Shown here in pieces: positions 34,863 through 46,228 of a DNA stretch of 64,000 nt. Positions within the stretch are counted from its first letter, which is position 1. Each line of letters opens with the position of its first letter. The notes under the pieces are model-generated. The model ran no database searches and was not told the origin of the DNA. It was given only the letters and a program-made list of their open reading frames with translations. This stretch comes from Chrysemys picta bellii. Lineage: Eukaryota; Chordata; Testudines; Emydidae. The position numbers were made by a program, and so were the translations under genes. The DNA lies in assembly GCF_011386835.1 (NCBI RefSeq), contig NC_088800.1:17322572-17386571 (forward strand), read 5' to 3'.

Positions 34863-36510
34863 ATCGAGATGGAGAATCACTTCCCATGGTATTTTATTCC
34901 TACGGGTAATCATCCTCACTGTTAAAAATTTGTCCCTAATTTCTCATTTGAATTTGTCTGGCTTCAGCTTCCAGCCATTGGTTCTTGATATACCTGTCTC
35001 TGCTAGATTAAAAAGCCCTTTAATATCCTGTATTTTCTCCTGCAAAGGTACTTATATACAGTAATCCAGTCACCTCTCAATCTTTTTGATAAGCTAAACA
35101 GATGGAGCTCTTTAAGTCTCTCACCATAAAGCATTTTCTCTAGCTTGTGCATCATTTTTTGTGGCTTTTTTCTGCACCCTCTCCAATTCTTCAACATCCT
35201 TTTAAAAATCTGGACACCAGAACCGTATGCAGTATTCCAGTATTAGTCTCCCCAATGCCATATACAGAGGTGAAATCCTATTCCTACTCAGTATCCCCGT
35301 TTATACATCCAAGGAGCTCATTAGCCTCTTTTGCTATGGCAAGGCACAAGGCACTCATGTCGAGTTGCTTGTGCAGTATGACCCTTAAATCATTTTCAGA
35401 GTCATGCTTTCCAAGAAACAGATCCCCATTCTCTAGGTATGGCCTGCATTTCTTGTTCCTAGATGTATAACTGTGCATTTTGTTTGAAGGCTCAGGTTAC
35501 CATATTGCTCTGTAAGACTGACCTCTCCTCATTATTATTTACCACTTCACCAGTCTTTGTGTCAGCCTCAAACTGTATCAGCTGTGATTTGATATTTACT
35601 TCCAGATCAATGAGGAAAATGTTGAATAGCATCAGGCCTCGTATCGATCTCTGCAGAACCCACATAGAAATGCCCCCATTCAATGATGATTCCCCATTGA
35701 CAACTACTGTTGGAGAGCTGTCAGTTAGCCAGTTCTTAATCCATTCAATGTGTGCTTTATTGATATTGTATAGTGCTAGTCTTTTTATCAGAATGTCATG
35801 TAGTACTAAGTCAAATGCCTTACAAAAGTCTAAGTGTATTATACCTCTACAGTTCTCCTTTATCACCCAAGTTTGTAATCTTATCAAAGAATGAATTCAG
35901 GTTTGTTTGACAAAACCTAATTTTCCATAAAACAGTGTTGACTGGAATTAATTATATTCCTGTCCTTTAATTCTTTATCAATTGAAATCTGTATTATTTT
36001 AATCCCTACTCCATCATTTTGCCCAGGACTGATGTCAGGCTAACTGGCCTATAGTTACCTGCTTGCTCTTGAATATTGGCACAATAGCACTCTTCCAGTC
36101 TTCTGGGATTTCTCTAGTATTTCAAGATTTATTAAAAATTAACAGCAGGAGGGCCTGAGATCTCATTCAACTCTTTCAGGATTCTTGGACACAAATTATC
36201 TAAGCCTGCTGATTTTAAAAATGTTTTTTCCTTAGTAGATGTTGTCTAGCACCCTCCTCATTTCCCTGTGGACTGGAAAGTACTTCATCATCCTCCAATG
36301 ACATGAGTCCATCATCCTGCTTCTTTCCTAACACAGTACAGAAATATTTACTGAATACTTCTGTGGTTTCTGCATCATTACACAAGAACCACTTCCTCTT
36401 TCTCTCTCAGTATCTGTCTCTTTCATTCCCTAGTACTGAGTCTGCCACAGGACTCCTGGAATGGGGTTGCCTGGTCCCCAATGACTTCCTCCTCTGGCCT
36501 TAGAAGGCCA
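34861..36510 (-). pseudogene. Older, heavily decayed CR1 LINE body
   Basis: Reverse transcriptase remnants persist in several frames: HLDFCKAFDLVLHDILIKRL and MLFNIFLIDLEVN at 35492-35887, DLRVILHKQLDMSALCLAIA at 35284-35478, KKPQKMMHKLEKMLYGERLK at 35003-35197, and nucleotide similarity back to the region before the palm near 36490. The FADD catalytic box is degraded (FEADTKT). Many stops and indels make it clearly older than the neighbouring CR1. The left end continues the tail fragment at 32784-32850. Confidence 0.8.
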
Positions 36511-38694
36511 GTATATTCCATTACAGGATATAATTATTTTTCAGAAATTTTAAAATTATTTTATTTTTAGTGTCACAAGTAGAAAAGAAGAAAGAAATCA
36601 AGTGTATAGCTATGTGACTACAATAATTGAGCATTGTCCAGTTAGTGTAAACAATCCTATAACAATGGAAAAAATATTACAAGCAGGTGTGAAAATAGGA
36701 AAATGTCAACATACCCAAATGGGTCAATAAGGCATGAGAACTATAAGATAACTGCCTTGACCATATGATTGTACAAATCAGAATATCTGACTAATCATGA
36801 AGTGGCCTGTACTCCTCAACCCTCGGTAGTTTTCATATAGAAATGCAGCGAAGGTAATCCATACCAAGAACTCATATGGACGGATGATTTGGAGGCATCT
36901 GGTAAAGTACGTGCACACTGGCTTCCTTATGTGAATCCTGCATAGACATCATTGTTGTTCAAACCAGGAACAGAAAGAGAAAGAAGAAACCCCAGAGAAG
37001 AACAAGAAGATAGGTTATCATTTCAACCTCTAAAGATAGTGAAAAGGAAATGAACAGATAAATAATCTTAAAACGTGCATTGTGAGAGAGGGCTGAGTGA
37101 ACCCGATGTCAACTGCAGAAGTTGCAAGTCATATATGCTTCTGCTATAACAATTGAAAAATCCATTAAAATGTTGCAAAACCCAAACTTAGATCTTTTGG
37201 AAAGATCCAAACAAGATTCGAATTGCCCAAGAAAGAAGGGGGAAGCAGGAAAAGAGGGACAGAACAAAACTGCAAACTGTAGTGCACTATAGTGAAAATA
37301 AAGAGATGAAATTCTTGCTTCTCCACAAGGTCCAAGTAATCATTCTTCTGCAATCCAAATTGTTATGTTTCACAGCATACAAACAGAGAGGTAGATAAAA
37401 ACATAAATACTCTTGCTGGAAGGTTTTAGTGCTACTTTATTCCTGAGAATTGAGAATAACAACACACAAGAACTCAAAAACAGAGAGAGGCACAACTCAC
37501 CCCACCTTGCTTTAAGCCAGCTCCTTCCAGACCTACTCTGATCACACACTTTTCTACAAAGCCTCTAGCCTGCAAGCTGGACCTGGAAGCCCCCTGTTCT
37601 TAAAGGGAAGGCTTGCAATTCCAACACAGTCCTCAATACGCCACACAAATCAACATGATTTTCTTTGCAAAGTAACTTGAAAACTCTTCACAAGAAAAAC
37701 TTGACTCTGTAGCTGACTGGAGGGAGCACAGATTCATCAAGTTGTCAACCATTTGGAACAGATCTTCACTATGAAACTTCATTAATATTATGGCGGAGGA
37801 AAGGGAACATTTACTTGCCTCCTGAACACACACAGCACGTGGGGTAAGATCCTGGCTCTTCTGAAGTCAATGACAAAATTCTCATTGACTTCAATGAAGC
37901 CAGGATTTTACCTGACTTTTAACATTGTATACTATGAGGAATCAGATTCCAGTACTCTGGCACTCCAGCCATCTCCCCTCACATGTAATCTACCAAAGGT
38001 CATCTGTACACTATGATGAACTGTGTGGTCAAAGGTTGTGGAGAGGGCATTTTGGGACTACAGTTTTAGTAGTGGAGGAGGACAAAAGAGTTTTTATGAC
38101 TACTCACTGCTAAATAAAACTGAATATTATATAAATGTCAAGAAGATGCTTTTTGTATCCAGTGTTTGTGATTGTTAGTCCAATCTGACATCTTAATTTC
38201 TAAGCCAAAAAATCAATACAAATACTTTACAGGCAAATAAAAAAAAATAACACAAATCCACTTACTCAATCTGTAAATAACTCAACATACAAGACATAGT
38301 CCATTGTTCATATCATGTAATGTTACTTATGATTCTTCAGAAATATAAATAAGTGGCTTTGGTAAATTTCAGATGTTAGTATGCAATGTGTCTAAAGCAA
38401 TACTGCAGTGATTGGTATTTCTTCTAATACCATGTAGCTGTTCTGCTACTGGAATTCAGTTTTATGCAATTCAATCTCCTGCTAACAAGGAGAAGTAGTA
38501 ACACACTAAGCAAATTCCGAGAGACTTACAAATCAAAATGCTCTGAGTTGTTGCAGCTGTTGTCAGGCTAGCTGCTGCATGTTTATTAGTGTCCCCTTTT
38601 CTCTACCTGCAAGATAGTAAAGAGAAGTTATTGCTGGATACTATGCCTAACAATGTTTGCCAATTCTAATGCTTCTCATAGCAACATAATGCTT
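36511..38694. other. Intergenic DNA, no gene seen
   Basis: One well-preserved palindrome relic is at 37843-37912 (GGTAAGATCCTGGC mirrored by GCCAGGATTTTACC). Nothing else is assigned. Confidence 0.45.
37843..37912. repeat. Palindromic short element (CCATTGA-loop family), best copy
   Basis: The arms GGTAAGATCCTGGC and GCCAGGATTTTACC are inverted repeats (one mismatch) around a centre with GAAGTCAATGA and TCATTGACTTC. It typifies at least 18 weaker copies in the window (see findings). Confidence 0.65.
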
Positions 38695-38868
38695 TGCACT
38701 TCTATGATACACTCCAAACTAGGATTTTAAGCACTTTTAAACTATGAATTAATTTAGCCTCACAACTTCCTTATTATCCCCATTTTACAAGTGGGGAAAC
38801 TGAGGCCAAAAATAAGTGATTTACTCAAAGTCACACAGGGCTCCTAAGCAGAGCTACAAGCAGAATGG
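38695..38868 (+). repeat. MIR SINE relic
   Basis: ATTATCCCCATTTTACAAG, GGGGAAACTGAGGCC and AGTCACACAGGGC follow the MIR core order. Confidence 0.75.
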
Positions 38869-41800
38869 AGTTCTCCTCACTCTCTGTCCTGTATATGAGC
38901 AACATGACATAAAATAGGGTTTTTTTCTCTCTGAGTTTCTCAAAAATATTTGCAGTTGCCTTGAGTTAAGTTCTACCCTTTGGACCCATTGCACCAATGA
39001 TTCAATAATCAATGTGCTTCTTTTGGAGCAAAGGATACTCCAGGAATGGTTAGTACCCCATGAGTACAGGCAGCGTGGATCTTCATTGCTCTTCAGAAAT
39101 GCCACACTAGTTAATATTTTTGCTATTTTTGTATTATTGCAATTAAAAAACATTTTTACTCTAGCAAGAACTTGTGTCGTCTTAGTTACCAGAAACAGCC
39201 TTCTCATAGCCTGACCTTTGAGGACCAGATTCTGTTCTCAGTTACACCAGTGTAGAGCTAAAACAAGTCAACCAATTTCTATGGACGTATGCTGGCTTTA
39301 TACCAGTGTAATTGAGAGGGGCTATGACCGAGTGGGCCTGATTCTTCTGTCATTTAAACTGGTTTTAAATCCACGTTATTGTACTGCTTCAGTGGAGTTA
39401 CTCCTCATTTACACCAGTGTGAGAGCAAAATCAGCCCGGTTTGTCTACAAGGACAGCAAAGTCATAGGCCTATAAAACACAAAGGGTCAATAGCTTTCTT
39501 ACACACATGTAAATTGGGAATGACGCTATTCAGTAGTGGAAAACTGCTGCATGTGAGAGGCGACGGGGCCCTAGAATCATGTAATGACTTGTTTTTACAG
39601 CAGAGAATGGGTCAAATTAATCCCTGGTGTGACTCCATTAGCTTCAGTGGGGTTACACCAGGAATATATTGGTCTTACTATGTTCTTCTTTTTAATATAC
39701 GTTAGTTCTGATAGAAGCCAAATTCATTCGTTGATACTGACTGGAAATTTCAGCTGTTTTACAGCTTTGCTGTCATATCACTTCCATTACATCAATTCTA
39801 TTAGCCTCAGACATTGCTTATATCAAGTCTTTCTGGTCCTCCTGGCCAGCCTCATGAAATGGATAATGAATTGTTATTTTTGGATTATGCCGTTTTAACA
39901 AAACAAATTGGCATTCCAACTTGTCATTTAGCTACCTTGCAAGTCTGACAGCGTTTTCATCATTAGTGGATTTCGATATTTATAGAAAATTGGCACGGAG
40001 ATATTAAACTTGATATTAGCTACATATTTCTACATAGTAATACAGTAATCATCACTTGAAGTATTCACTCCAGATCTGAAGCACATAAGGGCCTGAATCC
40101 CTGTCTATGACTGAGGAGCCCACGGTGCAGTTCAGGTTGGGGGTGGGGGCAAAAGGGACTGCTGTGCCACAGGGCTCGTCCCCCAGCTGCAGTAAGTTAT
40201 GATGACAGTGAATAGCCTAAGGAGTCCAATATGGTATCCAGGAATCATCATGACATAGGAACGCTATGGCTACACTCCCTTTGACAGCAGCAGGGAGAAC
40301 GGAGTCTAAACACCACCCTACACCAGCTTTGTGCCACTAGAGGATCCCATTAATGATCCTACTGTGGTCAGTTACACTGGCTCTAAGGCCATAATCTGCA
40401 GGGACCGGGAGATGCGTTAAACAAGCTGCAGTGAGATGAGTAGAGTTAAGCAGTAAACTCATTCCTATTAAAAATCCTGGTTAACCGTTAACAGACCTAC
40501 TCCAGTTAAAGTCAAGGGTGTTTTGCCATTGATTTCAATGGGTCCAGTATGGAGCTGTGTCTCTTTAATAGGATGTATCTGAGCAATAAAAGGCAAATCC
40601 AGATCCACTGTCTGAGCTAGAGACAGAGGTGGCTGGACATGGTGGGGCTATGGATGGGTGTGCTGTGTTGTGCAGAGCTCAGATCAATGGCACACGTAGA
40701 GCTGCATTCAGAAGGCGCAATGGGTGTGACATTGGCATGGCTGAGGGATTTAGGACTGGGGTAGACTCCACAGAGCCATTCTGTGACCAGGAATATTCTT
40801 CTCTCCATTCCTGCATCTGCCTAATATCGCTCCTGGAAATTAAAATATAAATAACAATAAGAAATGGTCATAAAATTTAGATTGTATGGACTAAATTCTG
40901 TCCTGGCATAAGTGTGCACAAATTCCATTGAAGTCAGTGGAAACTGTGCCAGTTATGGCTCTTGATTTTTTGTTACATATTTCATCTGGATTTTTTTTCC
41001 CCACACAAACCAAATACAGGATACTTGACACTGCCTCTATGTTACCTTAAGAGGAAACAAGTAAAAACAATATGAACCATATACTATAAACAGATATTTG
41101 TGACCTGGCTTCATAATTAACAGCTGCAATTTTTATAGAACCTTATTTTCAATCATGTCATGGGGCAAGTTCACCCCATCCCCCTTTTGGGGCGGTTAAC
41201 CCCTTCTTGTCCAGTGCGGGGCAAGTATACCCATCACAAATGGGCTTATAACCAGACATACAAAGTAAACCATTGTGGGATAAAAATTGGCATGCAAAAT
41301 TTTGGTTCTTGAAGTTGAGGGACTGTAAGTTTTTGTTTGAAGAAGACAAAGAGAACAAAGTTTTGGTAGTTTCATGTCTTTTTGCTCTCTACTTATAAAA
41401 GTTATAGCTGGCATGTAAAAAAAACCTAATTTTACCAGCACTTAGTCTTTAATATATACCAGCAGCTGTTGATACCTTGGGCAAGGTGGGGGGAACTTTT
41501 AAAGAGGAAAAAATACATGCATACAGATGCACATTAAGAAAGAGGATCTTAAACAATACTAAAACTAAATGTAGCTTTAAACGACCCTTTAAAAACAGCT
41601 GTTGATGTTAGAAATTTAATTAAAATGTAATTAGTTATACATTCTACTTTGAAATGAACAGGCATATTACAGCCTTCAACTACAATGAATTCCCTTTAAC
41701 ATTCATACCTTGCCTCTGCCAGTAAAACGACAAGTCTTTACAATAAGTGTCATAAAGATAAGATAATTCTATGTAAAATTTTACAATCTAAGTGAACATA

Positions 41801-43233
41801 AAGCAATTCTTTACACATTGGTTCAAAACCTTATTCATTATATTCAGGGCATTTTAAGCTATTTTATAAGTGTTTTTGTATGTACACAAGAGAATAATGA
41901 ATAGAGATAAATGCCTGATTCTATTACAAATAAATGATGGATTCTGATGTATGCAGTAAACTACTGTTTTTAATATCAGGACCCTAAGATAGGCCACCAT
42001 ATTACATTTCAATCTCCCTCCTTTAATTTTCATTTACATGGCCCTGACACTTGACATACAAGTTCTTATCCTACATGTATTTGTGTGTGTGCGCAAATAT
42101 ATGGCCCTAACCTCTAGATAGCCTTCTCCATGGCTGAGGGTCTATGGATGCTCCACTGACATGCTTTACTAGGGAACTTCAAAAGATTATTCCAATTCCC
42201 TCATGGAATTATTGCCTCAGTAATAGCCATAGAAATCCCTATTAGACATCCATGCAGAAGTAGGCATCCCATGGCTGCCAAGGTCCACACAGAGAGGAGT
42301 GCCCAACCCAACAGGCATATAAGGGTCATGGGAAAAACACCAGGGGATATCGCACTGAACATATCCCAGTGGTGGGCAGGCCAATACCGGTATGACTGAA
42401 TGATGGCTAGCTGGGGAAGAAGTGAAACTTGAAGCAGTCTATTCTTGGCACACCACTCTATTGCTCAGCCAGGGAGAAGATGAAATGGGACATTAGGCCT
42501 GAAGATCAAAACTGGGGAAAAGGTAGTCCAATAACACAATGGAGATATACACTGAGGTAGGACCCAACTTCCAGGTACTTCTAATCTTTATATTTGTAAT
42601 AATCCTGGCCTCTAGCAGCTGTTTCCTCATCTGGAGTCAAGTTGTAACGATGCAGCAACCCTTGGGTAGCTAACATAGATGGGCAAGACGAGCATAGACA
42701 GTAAAGCAGCATGGAAAGTGAAATGCTCCTGTCATGCTGCTGTGTACCTCACTTCTGAAGAGGTTTGTTCACTTTTGGATTCCACCCAAACCACCTTTTC
42801 TCTTTAACAGTTTGACCTGCTGCAGAGCCATCCAAGAATAGTGTGACTCAGAAGGTTGAAGAAATATTCTGCTGGATTGGGCCCTTAATTCAATTTAGCC
42901 ATTTTTAGTATGGAAAATTGTATTTTTATGGCTTAAAAATGTTCAAATTCCTCAACTAGAAAGTGATTTAATAATTTTGTCTGACTGATCTTTTAGTAAA
43001 TGACATAGCTGGAAAAAAATAAGATGTTTGTTAGGTTTCAAACATACAATCTCTACTTGTGCAGCAATTAATTTTCCTAATGGTTTTAAATATTCCTTGT
43101 GGCCTCAATTTTCACACAAGTATGACGAACTGAGCAAATCAGACATGTGATTGGTCATGTGCATTTACCACAGTTTGTCACAATCTTGGTAATTATGCAT
43201 GCAAAGTTACAAAACATTGGGTTTATGTTGCAC
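38869..43233. other. Intergenic DNA with several palindrome relics
   Basis: Palindrome-family relics lie at 39223-39320, 39334-39438, 39610-39663, 40495-40555 and 40891-40960. An unassigned stretch at 41161-41460 (GGGGCAAGT repeated at 41162 and 41218) may be part of an unknown element. No gene is seen. Confidence 0.45.
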
Positions 43234-43245
43234 ACTCTATATGAC

Positions 43246-43286
43246 CAAAAAGAAGAACAGGAGTACTTGTGGCACCTTAGAGACTA
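43246..43286 (+). mobile_element. 41-bp truncated foldback-family retroposon with 12-bp duplication
   Basis: The 41-bp insert contains AAAAAGAAGAACAGGAGTAC and TTGTGGCACCTTAGAGACTA, matching part of the copy at 46058-46216. It is flanked by exact copies of ACTCTATATGAC at 43234-43245 and 43287-43298. Confidence 0.85.
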
Positions 43287-43298
43287 ACTCTATATGAC

Positions 43299-46045
43299 GT
43301 AATTACAGCCGTGACTCATACAAAAGTCCCATTATCTACAGTAAAGCTTTTCATATTAAAAGATGCAGCATTAGGTGACCTTCAGAACCACAACAATGTC
43401 ATCTTTTCCCAAACCACAGACATGAGAGCCAAGAGCATGCCACGCTGTCTCTATAAACAACTGACAGCATTATACTGCTAAAGCCTCTGCCTTAACAACT
43501 TTACTTGTAATGTCAGACCTCAATCCTGCAATCCTTACTCATATGAGTAGTCCCATTGAATTCAGTAGCACCAGCCATATGAGGAAGGATTATTGGATCA
43601 GGTTCTAATATACTTCTCAATTTACTTAGACTTTTACACCACCATTAAAAAACAAAACAGAGGAAATAAAATCAAAAAGTGTTGCAGTGGTATTATCTCT
43701 ACAATAGCAAAAAATTCTGAACTCCAGATTCCTTGCCCTGCCCTTGGTGCAACCTATTGGGCCTATGTGTATGATATAGCGAATGTACATTCTTCTGAGA
43801 TACTTCCAAGACCTAGCCATGCATGTCAGATACTTCATTGCTTGCACATTCAAAAGTCCCATGGAAGACAGTGGTAATTTTAAGTGTATAAGGAATGCAG
43901 GTTCAGGCCCAATATGATACTGTTTGTTGTACCCCAATATACAGGAGGGCTGAAATTCTACGTGGAGATGAGAATTTGAAAAACTGTTGGTTGTAAGCAG
44001 CTTGTAATGATATGTTTGTTTGCACTAGAGCAATAAGATTACTGCATATTGATTATAGACAGCTGATTAATTAGAAAACAGCAGTAACAATATTTTGCAC
44101 TTACACCATGACTTGCATCTCAGGAGATGACACCACTTTAGAAACATCAAGCCTCTAAGCTTCACTATACCCCTATGAAATAGGTGTCATTAGTCCCATT
44201 TTGCAGATGGCAATACTGAAGCGTAAATGAGGTGAAATGGATTACCCAAGATCTCACAGTGAATCAATGGCAGGGGCAATTGTAATTACAAGTCCTGAAA
44301 CTCAGACCCTTGTTCTAACTCCTAAAGCGGTAATGATTTATTTGCCTTTTTCAGGGAAATAGTGGAAATAATAATTTCTAAATGTAATGGAAACTTTCTA
44401 GAAATATCTTTTTGTGAGAGAGTCATGAAAGTCATACTTTAGCTGAAATTTTCTTTTGACAAATGTAGCTTCTATGGCTTGGATTACCTGTCAAACTATA
44501 AAGAATCCTAAAAATCAAATAAAAACTCCATGTAGGCACAAATGAAATCTAGCATTTCCACCATTAACGCAGGTTCAAAATTAGCACCTGTAGTGATGGG
44601 TAAAAGTGAATGAAACAAAAATACAAAGGGCAAGCTAAAGGGCAAGATGTTCTATTCACCCATTCATGGCAGGTAGATTTACACAGGCAATTCCCATTCA
44701 TGCAAACGTAAGTAGGCCACATTATTCCCCCAGATATTGGTGGGAGAAAGACCCTTATAGCTAAGAGGCAAAAGCACTTTACTGTATTTTAACTTTATCA
44801 GAGACTGAAAGGCAGTAATAGTAAATATAAAAATCTCTAATTTTTCCTCAATTTAAAGCTAAACAAGCCACTTTTCCTGGTACATTATTATAGAAGGCTA
44901 TAAAGATCTTCAGACAGCAAATCAATCTTACCTGCAGCAGTAAAGTTACAGGATACATTTAGTAAAACTTGTGTTAATTGATTTGTTTTTTCACCAATAA
45001 TTACACCGTTTTTCTTATTAGCAAAAACATATAACAGTAACTCACTCACAAAAACATTTTGGGAACAAATATTATCTGTACATACTGGATCAGGATTTAT
45101 ATGCAAACACCCTTTATTTGCCATAGTGCAATTTACTGAAAGGATCAAATCCTGCTCCAGTGGGAATTTTGCCATTGACTTCAGGAGGACCAAAATTCAG
45201 CTATAAAGTCTAAATGGTCATGAGTAGCTTCTAAGGCTCTGATCCTGTATTGCAACCCAGATTGCCTATGAATTCAGTGGGTTCCCAACCAATATGACTG
45301 CACAACACCGGATGGAGGCTACATTTGTTCTCACAAAACTGCACACACAAACCCCATATTTGCATGCGCAAATCTTGGCTGAAATGTTTAAAATACAGTT
45401 AAAGTAAGTAAAGAATGTTCTATATACTACACTGATTAAAATCTGAATTTTTCTTTTGTATAGTACATAAGAATATAGCTTGCTCCACAAAAATTAAGCA
45501 AGTGTAACCTTTGTACTTTTAAATCTAATTTAGAAATTAGATTCTATTAATTATTCTCTATATACAGCTATGAAAACCTCATTGAAATCATTGATATTAA
45601 ACAATAAAACTACAATAAACTCTTTTTATAGAGTTCCAATGGGATTTTATTAACATAAATTTCCAAAAATCACTCTATATTTTGCTGTACTCAGTTGAGA
45701 TTTTCAAGCCCTCATCAGTCTGTAATGACACACATGTATCCATACCATTATCTATATGTGTATAGATAACTGCACGCTGATGCATGTATTATTGTAGACT
45801 TCAGAGGTCATAAGCTGATCTATCTGCACCGGAGAGAGGCATTTGGACTCATCACTGCCAGGTAGGGAGTGCCTCCTCACTTCAAAGTGATTTGAGGGCA
45901 TCCAGCACCTTAAAGAAAGTGCCTCACAGCTTGCACGTTTGGGCCTTTTGTCAGTTGCCAGTTGGGCTACAATAAACTTGTGAATCAGCAGTTCAAAACA
46001 TTTGATCTTCTGAAGCATCAGCTGTACTTTAACTGCTTTGGAGTT
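43299..46045. other. Intergenic DNA with MIR and palindrome relics
   Basis: A palindrome relic is at 43520-43602, a MIR relic at 44093-44330 and another palindrome relic at 45141-45200. No gene is seen. Confidence 0.45.
44093..44330 (+). repeat. MIR SINE relic
   Basis: CCCCTATGAAATAGGTGTCATTA, CCCATTTTGCAGATGG and ATTACCCAAGATCTCACAG, in shorter pieces here, follow MIR order on +. Confidence 0.75.
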
Positions 46046-46057
46046 AAACTAGTCTTT

Positions 46058-46216
46058 AGAGACTAACAAATTTATTAGAGCATAAGCTTTCGTGGACTAT
46101 AGCCCACTTCTTCGGATGCGAAAGCTTATGCTCTAATAAATTTGTTAGTCTCTAAGGTGCCACAAGTCCTCCTGTTCTTCTTTTTGCGGATACAGACTAA
46201 CACGGCTGCTACTCTG
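46058..46216 (-). mobile_element. Foldback retroposon with perfect 12-bp target duplication
   Basis: The 159-bp insert is flanked by exact copies of AAACTAGTCTTT at 46046-46057 and 46217-46228. Read on -, it has a head (CAGAGTAGCAGCCGTGTTAG, TCTGTATCCGCAAAAAG) followed by a near-perfect hairpin: arms containing AGACTAACAAATTTATTAGA and AGCATAAGCTTTCG around a short loop with GAAGAAGTGGG. A 12-bp duplication suggests target-primed insertion, but there is no poly(A) tail. The class is unresolved. Confidence 0.85.
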
Positions 46217-46228
46217 AAACTAGTCTTT

